From JAGQPD01 sp020426865 (GTDB lineage: Bacteria; Planctomycetota; Planctomycetia; Pirellulales; Pirellulaceae): DNA of 64,000 nt. The notes beneath the pieces were generated by a model, which saw only the letters and a list, made by a program, of their open reading frames with translations, was not told the origin of the DNA and made no database searches. Numbering within the stretch: position 1 is the first letter of the stretch; the number at the start of each line of letters is the position of its first letter. Positions 41,606 to 50,905 of this stretch are shown one piece after another. Made by a program: the position numbers and the translations under genes. The DNA lies in NCBI GenBank assembly GCA_041399065.1, contig JAWKTN010000008.1, positions 62,001 to 126,000 on the forward strand, written 5' to 3'.

Positions 41606-44401
41606 ATGGCGAAAGGGGCACCGAAATCGCGGATTGAGCGTGTGTTTCTCGGCTGGCGGCAATTTGCCTTGCCCGCCGCAGTCCATTGTCTTTTCGAGCG
41701 TGTTACGACTCAACAACTGACCGACTTCAGTGGATACACACTCGTCGTTCCCGGCGGTAGGGCTCGCCGGCGTCTTCACGAATTGCTGGTGGCAGAGGGG
41801 GAACGACGAAACGTCGCGTTTTTCCCCCCACAGGTGATGACGGCGGGGCAATTGCCAGAAGAATTATATCGGCCTCGTCGGCCGTTTGCGGACGAGTTGG
41901 TACAACAGCTGGCCTGGACCGAGGCGGTCAAGAAGACCGATCGCTCGCTCCTGGCCCGTATCGTTCGAAACCCGAGCGGGACGGCTGCGTCGATGTCTTC
42001 CGCTGATTGGCTCATGCTCGGACGCATCCTCCAGCGGCAATACCGCGAGTTGGCTGCCGACGGCTTGAGTTTCGCCGACGTCGCTGAAAAGGGAGTCGAC
42101 GTGCCGACCTTCCAGGAAGCCGACCGCTGGCAGGCACTGGCGATGGTTCAAGAGACGTATTTGCGTCTATTAGATGAACTGGGTTTGTGGGATCAACAGA
42201 CGGCCCGATTGGTTGCGGTCAGGCACCGCGAATGTCATACAGACCGTCGGTTGGTCCTTGTCGGTACCGTTGATCTGAATCGGACCATCCGTCAGATGTT
42301 GGATCAGGTGGATGACCGCGTGACGGCGTTGATTTATGCTCCTCATGAATTGTCGGAGCGATTTGATGCCCACGGCTGCATTCGCGACGATGTTTGGAAC
42401 GAAACCGGAATTGATCTAAGTGACGACGCAATTGTGGTCGCTGACGGTCCCGCCGATCAAGCGCGGGCCGTGATGCTGACGCTCGATGAATTCGACGGCA
42501 AGTATGCTGCCGCTGACATAACACTGGGAATTCCGGACGAGGCGATTATTCCTCACCTCCAACGGGCAGCCTATGATTTGGGGTTAAGAGTGCGTTGGGG
42601 GCCTGGTCGCCCGATTCAAGAAACGGCTCCCTTTCAGCTATTGGCCCGCACCGCCGCATTCCTGGAATCGGAAGCTACGGCCGAATTCGCCGAGTTGGCT
42701 CGTCATCCAGATTTCGAAGTGTTCGTGTGTCAGCACGGCGCACCAAGTGGTTGGCTGAGTGAGTTGGACCGATATCGGGCGGAGCGACTGCCCGGGCGGT
42801 TGAGCGATTCATCATTCGAAGGTGATTCAGTACCTGCCGGATTGGTCGCGGCCTGGACGACGACGGCCAAGTTATTGCATGAGTTCATGTCCGGGCGACG
42901 GCCGATGAGTCAATGGTCTTCGCCGATTTTGGACCTGCTGTTGGCCGTTTATGGCGATCAGCAGCGCGACCCCGAACACGAACAGCATCGTCAGATCCTT
43001 CGAGCCTGTCGGGCGCTCGACGACGCGTTGATGCAATTCGATTACATCCCCGCCCCCCTCGATCACCCGGTGACCGGTGCCGAGGCGATTCGGTTGGTCT
43101 TGCAACGCTGCAGTTCAGTGCGAGTACCTCCCCCAAGCGATCCGGAAGCGATCGAGATGGTGGGGTGGCTCGAGTTGACGCTCGACGATGCCCCAGCGTT
43201 GGTCGTGACAACTTTTAACGAAGGTTATGTGCCACAATCGATGAATGCTGATTTGTTCTTGCCCGACACGATTCGCCATCGGTTGGGAATGGAAGACAAT
43301 ATCCGTCGGTATGCACGGGACGCCTATTCGCTGACGTGTCTGGCGAACTCTCGCCGCGAACTCCGAGTGATCGTCGGACGACGCACGGGACAAGGGGATC
43401 CGCTGGTTCCGAGCCGTCTGTTGTTCGCAATCGACCCACCGGCCATGGCGGCTCGAGCACAACGACTGTTCCGCGATCCCAATCATACAGGTGGTACCTC
43501 AGTTGTCTGCGGGATATTGCCACAACGTGCCGACAGCCAGTTCGATGTTCCAAAACCGCGTGCGTTGAACGAGCCATTGCGACGATTGCGAGTTACGGAT
43601 TTTCGTTCCTACCTTGCATGCCCCTACCGTTTCTACCTCCAAATGGTCATGCGGCTGAATCACATCCAAGACGATTTGCCGGAAATGGATGGCGCGCTAT
43701 TCGGTACGCTGGTCCATGATGTCGTACAGCGATTTGGCACGAGCAAGCATCGCCACTCGACCGATCCAGAGCGAATTCAAGAATTGTTGTCGACCTCGCT
43801 GGAGGAGTTGTCGGTGCAGCGATTTGGAAAGGAGCCGTTGGCAACGGTCCGTGTCCAGATTGAGCAAGCGCGGCTCAGGTTGAGCAAATTCGCCGAGGTG
43901 CAGGGGGAATGGGCGCGACAAGGATGGCGCATTGAGCACGTAGAGCAACCCGGGCGCGACGCGTTCGCCGAAATCGAATGCGGCGATCACATCTTTCAAT
44001 TGGTTGGACGCATCGATCGTATCGACAAGAACATCCAGACCGGCGAATACGCTTTGCTTGACTATAAAGTCGGTGACAGCGGCAAGTCGGTTGATAAGGC
44101 CCACCGAAAGAATGGAGCTTGGATCGACCTGCAATTGCCCCTATATCGCAAACTGGCGCGACTATTGAAGATCGACGATGATAGCCGCGTAAAACTTGGG
44201 TACGTGTTGTTGCCCAAAAGCGTTGACAACACGAAATTCGATATTGCCGATTGGAGTCAAGAAGAACTTCGTGCGGCCGACGAGTTAGCACAGCATGTCA
44301 TGCAGCAAATCGTCGACGAAGTGTTCTGGCCCCCCGCCGATCCGCCGCCCGAGTTTTCTGAATGGCTCAGCAGTATCTGTCTCGATCGAGTCTTGGACTA
44401 G
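41606..44401 (+). CDS. AddB/RecB-like protein with C-terminal PD-(D/E)XK nuclease domain
   Basis: A 931-residue protein of the AddB type used in double-strand break end processing. The N terminus keeps the AddB pattern (GYTLVVPGGRARRRLHELL) but no Walker A lysine, so the helicase part is probably structural. The nuclease domain is complete: RLRVTDFRSYLACPYRFYL, GTLVHDVVQRF, GRIDRIDKN, YALLDYKVGD and QLPLYRKLARLL. Only one cysteine of the usual iron-sulfur cluster is seen. No addA/uvrD-like partner lies beside it. The stop codon TAG at 44399-44401 is inside the left end of the inverted-repeat element, so the natural C terminus may have been altered. Confidence 0.82.
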   Translation: MAKGAPKSRIERVFLGWRQFALPAAVHCLFERVTTQQLTDFSGYTLVVPGGRARRRLHELLVAEGERRNVAFFPPQVMTAGQLPEELYRPRRPFADELVQQLAWTEAVKKTDRSLLARIVRNPSGTAASMSSADWLMLGRILQRQYRELAADGLSFADVAEKGVDVPTFQEADRWQALAMVQETYLRLLDELGLWDQQTARLVAVRHRECHTDRRLVLVGTVDLNRTIRQMLDQVDDRVTALIYAPHELSERFDAHGCIRDDVWNETGIDLSDDAIVVADGPADQARAVMLTLDEFDGKYAAADITLGIPDEAIIPHLQRAAYDLGLRVRWGPGRPIQETAPFQLLARTAAFLESEATAEFAELARHPDFEVFVCQHGAPSGWLSELDRYRAERLPGRLSDSSFEGDSVPAGLVAAWTTTAKLLHEFMSGRRPMSQWSSPILDLLLAVYGDQQRDPEHEQHRQILRACRALDDALMQFDYIPAPLDHPVTGAEAIRLVLQRCSSVRVPPPSDPEAIEMVGWLELTLDDAPALVVTTFNEGYVPQSMNADLFLPDTIRHRLGMEDNIRRYARDAYSLTCLANSRRELRVIVGRRTGQGDPLVPSRLLFAIDPPAMAARAQRLFRDPNHTGGTSVVCGILPQRADSQFDVPKPRALNEPLRRLRVTDFRSYLACPYRFYLQMVMRLNHIQDDLPEMDGALFGTLVHDVVQRFGTSKHRHSTDPERIQELLSTSLEELSVQRFGKEPLATVRVQIEQARLRLSKFAEVQGEWARQGWRIEHVEQPGRDAFAEIECGDHIFQLVGRIDRIDKNIQTGEYALLDYKVGDSGKSVDKAHRKNGAWIDLQLPLYRKLARLLKIDDDSRVKLGYVLLPKSVDNTKFDIADWSQEELRAADELAQHVMQQIVDEVFWPPADPPPEFSEWLSSICLDRVLD

Positions 44402-44530
44402 TGCTTTGTTCCAATTGGGAATTGGGATACGGCGAACCGCGTAGCCTCTCCCAGATCCTCACATGTGAGGGTCTGGGAGAGGCGGCAAAAAACGGCGCAC
44501 CCTAATTCCCAATTGGAACAAAGCACTAGT
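44397..44530. mobile_element. MITE-like 134-bp palindromic element
   Basis: The outer 27 bases at 44397-44423 are the exact reverse complement of 44504-44530 (ACTAGTGCTTTGTTCC...). Inside, a second near-perfect inverted repeat at 44444-44483 starts GCCTCTCCCAGA and ends TCTGGGAGAGGC. There is no open frame inside. The ends read CTAG on both sides, which could be a target duplication or part of the repeat. This layout fits a miniature inverted-repeat transposable element with an internal hairpin; it also would act as a strong terminator for the upstream gene. It is followed by a further nine-base inverted repeat (44529-44537 with 44563-44571). Confidence 0.8.
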
Positions 44531-44628
44531 GGCTCGCAGTCAATTTAAGTTGGTCTTGTATCGCGAGCCACCATGACGGTTGCATGGAAGCGTCATGCAA
44601 GAGAAAGTTGGTCGGGATACGCTTTGCG

Positions 44629-45132
44629 TCACGAATCGAGGAATCGCTTGATCTGCGATCGAAACCCCGAATAGTACGCCGCTCCCCAAAGGGGTGTTTT
44701 CTCGAAATAGTAGAGCCGCCGATCGGCCTGATTGAATATCACCGGGATCTCGGCAGCCGCCCAATGCATCGGCGGAGCGACGTTGCGAACGCTTTCAGCT
44801 GCAGTGCCATCGACCTGGTCCGCTACCGCGACGGCAAAACACCAAACGCTTTCGAATACCCCACACGGAAGCGGTATCGTCTTTGATAGTTTGGCCAGTC
44901 GGAAGGCGTTCGACGAGAAGTCGCGCAAAGCCTGTGCGTTGAGGGAATCAAATCTGCGGAATATGAAAAATGTCTCGGAGAAGCCGAACTTGGAAATCTC
45001 AAATCGCGTCCGCCTTGCGATTGCCTCAATGCCGACCTCTGCCTTGCCGTCTTGCTCCAAACGCACAAAGCCCTCAACGGCCAACCTCTGTAGCTTCGTT
45101 TGCAACCACTCGCTTTCGGTAATAACGTTCAT
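44629..45132 (-). CDS. Hypothetical protein, 167 aa
   Basis: No family was recognised. The product is cytoplasmic by appearance, with no signal or membrane segment. It shows MNVITESEWLQTKLQRLAVEG at the start, a central helical region with RRFDSLNAQALRDFSSNAFRLAK, and a C-terminal DRRLYYFEKTPLWGAAYYSGFR. The regular amphipathic pattern and codon use suggest a real gene. It is flanked by the palindromic element and by a decayed Rpn-type gene, so it may belong to a variable region. Confidence 0.6.
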   Translation of the reverse strand: MNVITESEWLQTKLQRLAVEGFVRLEQDGKAEVGIEAIARRTRFEISKFGFSETFFIFRRFDSLNAQALRDFSSNAFRLAKLSKTIPLPCGVFESVWCFAVAVADQVDGTAAESVRNVAPPMHWAAAEIPVIFNQADRRLYYFEKTPLWGAAYYSGFRSQIKRFLDS

Positions 45133-45250
45133 GGAAAATCCTTTCGCATTGTGCCGCTCGCGCGGCCGGACAAACTGAATCGCAGTTCGCCGCGGGCCTG
45201 GCCGTCATCAAAATGACCCGTATCGCTCCGCTATGTCCTACCGCGTTGGG

Positions 45251-45841
45251 TTACGGTTCGGACCCGTCACGTCGTTTCTTTAACGTCTCAAAGAGCGTCT
45301 GCAATTCATCCAACTCACGCTTTTCCAGCTCACTGTCCAGCGTAATCTCATCGCCCAATGACTCCTGCAACGTTTGGATCCGGGCCGTCAGCTTCCCTTT
45401 CTTAAGGCCTGTTTCCATTCCCTCTTCCCGTCCCTCTTCCCGTCCCTCTTCCCGTCCCTCTTCCCGTCCCTCTTCCCGTCCCTCTTCCCGTCCCTCTTCC
45501 CGTCCCTCCTGAAGCAAGCGGTCGGCAAGGGAATTGGGTTCGATCTGCGTCGGGAAGACACTCTTGATGATATGGTTCAATTCATCGAGTTTGATGCTTT
45601 CATTGACCGCCATGACATAGACTCCCAAGACCTCTAACCAGACCTCCACGCCACCGGTGGGTACTGCCCTCTGTAGCAAGTTCAAGATCCCATGCAATTC
45701 GGAGCGCAAAAGAGGACTACGACCATATTTTAGCAGACGCAGTACGACCTGCAAAATCGGCTCGCGACTAAGCTCGTCATCCGCCCGCCGGCCAAGATCC
45801 AACAGCGGGAAGCGGAAATGAACTTGATATTCGCAAAGCGG
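45251..45841 (-). pseudogene. Truncated Rpn/PD-(D/E)XK family nuclease gene with (REEG)n tail
   Basis: The frame runs from just after a TAG at 45842-45844 and resembles the middle and end of the Rpn/putative transposase nuclease family (YQVHFRFPLLDLGRRADDELSREPILQVVLRLLKYG, and a C-terminal helix LKKGKLTARIQTLQES). The first roughly half, with the nuclease core, is missing, and the only start codons are inside the remaining part. A run of REEG units near the end is a coiled region. It is most likely a 5'-truncated remnant; a functional short protein cannot be excluded. Confidence 0.65.
45420..45503. repeat. Seven 12-base tandem repeats inside the Rpn-like remnant
   Basis: CCCTCTTCCCGT is repeated seven times without change, then decays. 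On the minus strand it encodes Arg-Glu-Glu-Gly repeats. Perfect identity suggests recent slippage expansion in a coiled-coil linker, a spot known to vary in this family. Confidence 0.9.
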
Positions 45842-45891
45842 CTATCGTACCGGACGGCTGCCAGCCATGCGTGCTGTATCGAACAACATGC

Positions 45892-48351
45892 CTAATCGCC
45901 TAGCAGCCGTTTTGCCGGGACCCAGGCGAGTGCCACGTGCCGGACGTCGACGTCCGTTTTTCGGGGCTTGAGTTGCAGGACTTCCATCGGCAAGTTGTGG
46001 GGTGCGAAACGGTCGGAAAGCTCTTCCACGTCCCGCTGCATATCGTTTTCAAGTTGTTCGAGCTGATCTTCGTAGTTGTCGACGGCTTGCCGAGCCTGAT
46101 CGACATCTTCTTGTTGTTCACGCATGCGGCCCATGCCTCGAGCGGTTGATGCCGCACGGCCGATGGTCGTACTGCTGAAGGTCTTTCGTCCAAACATCGC
46201 AGACAACACCGTGGCACCAAAGTTGATGGCACTTTGCAATTTCGCGCCGCTGGCCTGTTGCCGTTCCCGCTCAACCCTCATTTCAGCTTTCTGCAGCCGC
46301 TCCTCGAGCGTACGGATTTTCGGTTCATACTTCTCTCGCAGTTTTGCGACCTCTGCGTCACGTTCCTCGCGAGCCCGTTCTGCCAGCCGGATGCGAAAGT
46401 CGCGTTCCGATTCTCCAGGTTCTGAGATCGCACTAAGGTCCTGACACCGGTAGAGCTCGTAGCGACGCGAGCGATAAAGGTGATCAGCCAGCGCCTTCTT
46501 CCAGGTGGCGTAGCTCTTGGCCTTGGCCGCTTCGGTTGGCACGTCCCCGTAACTGGCGGACGTCGTTAACGGTTCGGTTTCCAAGTCGCTTGGGTCAAGC
46601 TCCAGCGGCTCGGCCGATTCCCAATCGATACCGAAGGCCCCAGTATTCAGTTCCGTCAATAATGCCAATTCCTCGTCTGCAGCTAGTCCGCGCCGAGTGT
46701 CAACGAAATGGACCTTGGCCAACGCCAGTAGTCGTGGTTCGTACCGCAAGTCGTCCAGTCGCCCGGCCTTACGCGGCGGCAAGAAGACTTGCGGGACTTC
46801 GGGCGGGAGTACGGGACGTTGCGATTCAGGTTCGACGACTTTTGCCGCTTGTTCAGTCTCCTCGAAGTCGCTCATGTCGGTCTCCGCCAATGGATCGGAC
46901 GGTGACGACGCAGGAGTTTGCGATTGCCTATAGGGCGCCATCAATTCTTTGATCTGTGTCCGCGTCAATGGGCCCGACAAATACGATAACGCCCACCGCG
47001 TTTGAAAAGTCATCGGGTGCGATTCGTGGACATTGTGAAGCAAAAACACTCGTTTACCAATTCCCGACAGAATGTTGCTGATCTCTTCGCGATTAAACCG
47101 GCCACCCGCTTCCGCTGACGCTCCTTCCAGGCCATCCAGGACTCGCTGCTTGTCTTGATCGGTCTGCAAACGACCGAGAAACCAAGTGCCGGTATTGGAT
47201 AGGCCCTTGTAGTCGAGGTCCACGGGGTTTTGCGTGGCCATGACAATTCCCAATCCGAACGCCCGCGCTTGCTTCAGAAGCGTCAGCAACGGTTTTTTTG
47301 TCGGCGGTTCCGCAACCGGCGGCATGAAGCCAAACAACTCGTCAATGTACAGCAGCGCTCGAAGGCTGGTCGTCCCCGGCCGGCTGCGCATCCATCCAAT
47401 CGTTTGATTCAACAGCAACGATAGGAAGAACATTCGCTCCGATTCCGAAAGATGGGCAATGTAGAGAATGGAACATTTGGGCTTGCCCGTCGATGTGTAG
47501 AGTAGCCGGTCAACGTCCAACGCCTCACCTGACATCCAAGCGGCAAATCCAGGTGCGGCCAGCAAGTTGTTCAATGACATCGCCAATTCGAACCGATCCT
47601 TGGCTGAAAAAAAAGCATCCAAGTCCATCACACCGATCTTCTTCACCGGAGGGTTTTGGACGAACTGAATGAGCGTCCCCAAGTCCACAGATTGCTTTTG
47701 TCGCCAACAGTAGTCCAGAATGGTCGTCAATAAAATATGTTCGCGAGAACGAATTGGATCCGCGTCGATTCCCAGCAATGCCAACAGACTGGTCGCAGTG
47801 GTGTTGATCCGATCCCGCAACATATCTGCATCGTCTAACACGGCTTTGGGCGGAACCGCGAAGGATGACAGAATCGAGATCGGTATTCCAGCATCGCTGC
47901 CTGGAGTGTAGACGGCAAATTCGCATGCGTCACGTAACATGCGCACGCGATCGCCGGTTTGATCCCACTGGGCCAAACCCTCTCGCCATTGTCGCGCTTT
48001 CTCCGACGCAAATTCATCGACTGTTTGGCCGGCTCGGGCAGCGTCGTCGAGATTGATCCACTTGCGAAAGTCTTCCGGTCGCAGGTCGGGAAAATTCAGC
48101 AGCAGATTCGTCATATCCCCTTTCGGGTCCACGATCAAAGCGGGTATCTGGTCGATCGCCGCTTCTTCCAGCAGCGTGACCCCAAGCCCCGTCTTGCCGC
48201 TGCCCGTCATCCCGACGATCACCGCGTGCGTGACGAGATCCTTCGAATCGTAGAGCACGTAATCCTCGTCCAATCGGCGCTGGTCGACGTCGTAAGATTT
48301 GCCCAAATAGAATACGCCGAGTTTCTCGTAAATGCTGCTGGGATCGGTCAC
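45892..48351 (-). CDS. HerA/FtsK-like ATPase (DUF87) with coiled-coil tail
   Basis: A 819-residue P-loop protein. Motifs are GMTGSGKTGLGVTLLEEA (Walker A), ALIVDPKGD, LLYIDELFGFMPP (Walker B), GLGIVMATQNPVDLDY and RVFLLHNVHES. These place it with HerA-like or FtsK-like DNA-handling ATPases that carry DUF87/DUF853 signatures. Residues about 560-660 are linker, and the last 180 residues form coiled coil (REERDAEVAKLREKY..EERLQKAEMRVERERQQ). The start is a GTG at 48351 with GAGGAG nine bases before; the frame to 48480 has no such site. No nuclease or NurA gene is adjacent, so the role (DNA end processing, conjugation-like or defence) is not known. Confidence 0.78.
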   Translation of the reverse strand: MTDPSSIYEKLGVFYLGKSYDVDQRRLDEDYVLYDSKDLVTHAVIVGMTGSGKTGLGVTLLEEAAIDQIPALIVDPKGDMTNLLLNFPDLRPEDFRKWINLDDAARAGQTVDEFASEKARQWREGLAQWDQTGDRVRMLRDACEFAVYTPGSDAGIPISILSSFAVPPKAVLDDADMLRDRINTTATSLLALLGIDADPIRSREHILLTTILDYCWRQKQSVDLGTLIQFVQNPPVKKIGVMDLDAFFSAKDRFELAMSLNNLLAAPGFAAWMSGEALDVDRLLYTSTGKPKCSILYIAHLSESERMFFLSLLLNQTIGWMRSRPGTTSLRALLYIDELFGFMPPVAEPPTKKPLLTLLKQARAFGLGIVMATQNPVDLDYKGLSNTGTWFLGRLQTDQDKQRVLDGLEGASAEAGGRFNREEISNILSGIGKRVFLLHNVHESHPMTFQTRWALSYLSGPLTRTQIKELMAPYRQSQTPASSPSDPLAETDMSDFEETEQAAKVVEPESQRPVLPPEVPQVFLPPRKAGRLDDLRYEPRLLALAKVHFVDTRRGLAADEELALLTELNTGAFGIDWESAEPLELDPSDLETEPLTTSASYGDVPTEAAKAKSYATWKKALADHLYRSRRYELYRCQDLSAISEPGESERDFRIRLAERAREERDAEVAKLREKYEPKIRTLEERLQKAEMRVERERQQASGAKLQSAINFGATVLSAMFGRKTFSSTTIGRAASTARGMGRMREQQEDVDQARQAVDNYEDQLEQLENDMQRDVEELSDRFAPHNLPMEVLQLKPRKTDVDVRHVALAWVPAKRLLGD

Positions 48352-48603
48352 TCTCGAAATCTCCTCGTTCAAACGGTCCGCGGTGAGCAGGCATAATTCT
48401 AACGGAAACAGCGTGTCGTACGAATAACGGTTTCCCCAAGTCGATCCGTCTTTCAGTCTTTTGCAGGCATGCCTACCCATTGGGGGGTGGCATCGACCTT
48501 TCGCATGGCGCTCGGCTTGGTAGAATCGACCTCAATAAATATTTTTCGCTCGCGACTGATGTTGCCTGCCGGAATCCGGCAAGACCCAGAGGGGGGCGTT
48601 TAC

Positions 48604-48638
48604 CCGGAAAGTGGACATGTCCGGGAAGTGATCATGTC
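48604..48638. repeat. Imperfect tandem repeat before the SelD fusion gene
   Basis: CCGGAAAGTGGACATGT and CCGGGAAGTGATCATGT are 17-base units in tandem with 14 identical positions; the first includes the palindrome GGACATGTCC. They end about 25 bases before the gene start. A regulator site or a transposon-end relic are both possible. Confidence 0.5.
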
Positions 48639-48663
48639 TAAAAGGTAAAAAAGTGGTGATCAC

Positions 48664-50877
48664 GTGCAGCAATCGTTGCCGAATACCGAAATCGTGTTGT
48701 TGGGAGTGGGGCATACCAATGCGCATATCGTCAAGATGTGGCGGATGGGGCCCATTGCCCGAGCTCGGCTGACGTGCATTTCCACAACATCCATCGTAAC
48801 TTATTCCGGTATGTTGCCTGGCGTACTTGCGGGGCAGTACCCGGAATCACAGATGCAGATCGACTTGGTCCGATTGTGTGCTTCTGTCGGTGCACGACTG
48901 ATCTTAGGGAACGTGACTGGGATTGATGTCGAGAAGAAGCACGTGTTGATGGAGGATCGGCCGCCATTGCCGTTTGATCTGCTGTCGATTGGTATCGGTT
49001 CCGTGCCAGCAGTCGACGACACAAATGTGGCGACTGGGGCTGTCGTCGCGATCAAGCCAATGCAGACGTTCCTAACACGGCTAAGGGAGCGGTTGCGCGG
49101 AGTAGCGGATCGTGGTGCCCCGGAATTGCAGGTGGTGGTCGTGGGTGGGGGGGTTGGGGGAGTTGAGATCGCCTGTTGCCTGCCACGTTTTATCGAACGG
49201 GAGTTGCCGCGTGTGCTCCCGCGAGTAACGATCGTGCATAGCGATATGCGATTGGCCAAGGGAATGTCTGACGAGGCAATCGGACTGTTGCAGGCCGAGC
49301 TGGCGCGCCGAAATACGGTGTTGCGACTGGGGCGACGTGTCGTAGCTGTCGATGGGCGACAGGTAATTTTGGATGATGGTGCTCAGTTGAATGCGGATCT
49401 GGTCCTCTGGGCAACCGGTGCGAGCCCTCCCGATTTGATCGAAAAGATTCCGCTTCCCAAAGACGAACATGGGTTCTTGTTGACCAGCAGCACCCTACAG
49501 ACGGTGGGCTGTCCCAACATTTTTGCGGTCGGCGATTGTGGGGCGATTCGTGACGAACCGCTACCGAAAGCTGGCGTGTACGCCGTTCGTGAGGGGCCCG
49601 TATTGTGGTCGAATCTCTTGCGAATGACGCGGTCGTGGCAATTGAAGGAGTTTCGCCCGCAACGCGATTTTCTCAAGATTCTGAACCTCGGCAATGGGCA
49701 AGCGATTGCCGAATACTGGGGGCGGGCGCGGCGAGGACGCTGGTGCTGGTGGTTAAAGGACTGGATTGACCGTCGATTCATGTCGATGTACCAGGACTAC
49801 CGGCCCATGCCAGTGCCCATGGTTCCGATTGGCCAGTCGCCGGTGCAACAGGTGCGCTGTGTCGGCTGTGGCGGAAAAGTGTCTGGCACCGTGCTGTCGC
49901 GGGTCCTGAGGAGGCTTCGCCCCGCGAGTAATGAAAATGTTGTGGTGGGCCTGACGACCCCCGATGATGCAGCCGTGTTACAAGTGCCAGATCCCGGTCG
50001 TGTGGCGATAACGGTCGATTTTTTCGCGTCCCCCTTTGACGACCCCTATCTGACGGGACGCATCGCCGCGATTAACTCGCTGAGTGACTTGATCGCGATG
50101 CGCGCTCGTCCGATCGCCGCCTTGGCCAATGTAACCTTGCCTGTCGGGTCGGAACGGCGGCAAGAGGAAGAGCTGTGTCAGTTGCTCTCGGGCGGCCTGC
50201 GTCATCTCGATGCGGCCGGCGCCGCGCTCGTTGGAGGGCATACGATCGAAGGTCCGCGATTGACCGCAGGTTTTACCGCGATCGGCAGCCCAGCGGGCGG
50301 CGGACTGTTCACCAAAGGCCGGCTACGGCCGGGAGATCGGCTTGTGCTGACCAAACCGATCGGCACGGGCATATTGTTGGCCGCACAAATGCAGGCCGCG
50401 TTGCAAGCCGGTTGGTATGAAGCGTTGTTAGAAGCCATGTTGGATGACCCTCGTGAACTGATAAACGCCATCGAAAAATACGACATACAGGGCCTAACCG
50501 ACGTTACCGGTTTCGGTTTGGCAGGTCACTTACTGGAAATGCTGAAGGCTGCCGAGGCAGCTGCCGTGGTGAAGCTTCAATCGATCCCGCTACTGCCCGG
50601 TGTCGCGGAACTGATTGCGGCAGATATTCAAAGCACGCTGGCGCCGGCCAATCGACATGTGGAAACCAACATCATGATCGAGGGAGAACGACGTCAACTG
50701 CCCGAATACGCTGCACTGTTTGATCCGCAGACATGTGGAGGCTTCGTATTGGCCGTCCCTGCGGATCGGGTGGCGGGGTTGCTCGCGGAATTTGCGTCGC
50801 ATCGCCGATTTCCCCTTGTTGAAATTGGTCAGGTCGTGCCCGCCGAGCAATTGCCAACGGCGATCCAATTGATTTAA
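48664..50877 (+). CDS. selD: NADH dehydrogenase-like FAD oxidoreductase fused to selenide, water dikinase (SelD)
   Basis: A 737-residue fusion. The first about 385 residues are a pyridine nucleotide-disulfide type flavoprotein close to NDH-2: IVLLGVGHTNAHIVK, LSIGIGSVP, VVVVGGGVGGVEIA, DLVLWATGASP, NIFAVGDCGAI. The remainder is SelD, which makes selenophosphate from selenide and ATP: VRCVGCGGKVSG with Cys402 and Lys405 in the spacing of the catalytic pair, TPDDAAVLQ, RIAAINSLSDLIAMRARPIAA, LVGGHTIEG, TKPIGTGI, TDVTGFGLAGHLLEM and FDPQTCGGFVLAV. This fusion is known in some bacteria. Selenophosphate would be used for selenocysteine or selenouridine; no selA, selB, selU or tRNA-Sec is in view. 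Start is a GTG. Confidence 0.92.
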   Translation: MQQSLPNTEIVLLGVGHTNAHIVKMWRMGPIARARLTCISTTSIVTYSGMLPGVLAGQYPESQMQIDLVRLCASVGARLILGNVTGIDVEKKHVLMEDRPPLPFDLLSIGIGSVPAVDDTNVATGAVVAIKPMQTFLTRLRERLRGVADRGAPELQVVVVGGGVGGVEIACCLPRFIERELPRVLPRVTIVHSDMRLAKGMSDEAIGLLQAELARRNTVLRLGRRVVAVDGRQVILDDGAQLNADLVLWATGASPPDLIEKIPLPKDEHGFLLTSSTLQTVGCPNIFAVGDCGAIRDEPLPKAGVYAVREGPVLWSNLLRMTRSWQLKEFRPQRDFLKILNLGNGQAIAEYWGRARRGRWCWWLKDWIDRRFMSMYQDYRPMPVPMVPIGQSPVQQVRCVGCGGKVSGTVLSRVLRRLRPASNENVVVGLTTPDDAAVLQVPDPGRVAITVDFFASPFDDPYLTGRIAAINSLSDLIAMRARPIAALANVTLPVGSERRQEEELCQLLSGGLRHLDAAGAALVGGHTIEGPRLTAGFTAIGSPAGGGLFTKGRLRPGDRLVLTKPIGTGILLAAQMQAALQAGWYEALLEAMLDDPRELINAIEKYDIQGLTDVTGFGLAGHLLEMLKAAEAAAVVKLQSIPLLPGVAELIAADIQSTLAPANRHVETNIMIEGERRQLPEYAALFDPQTCGGFVLAVPADRVAGLLAEFASHRRFPLVEIGQVVPAEQLPTAIQLI

Positions 50878-50905
50878 CCGGTTTGGACGAAAGGTGACGG
50901 CTTTG

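Noticed and set aside
45420..45503. Possible CRISPR-like array
   Set aside because: The 12-base units are contiguous without spacers and encode an in-frame REEG repeat.
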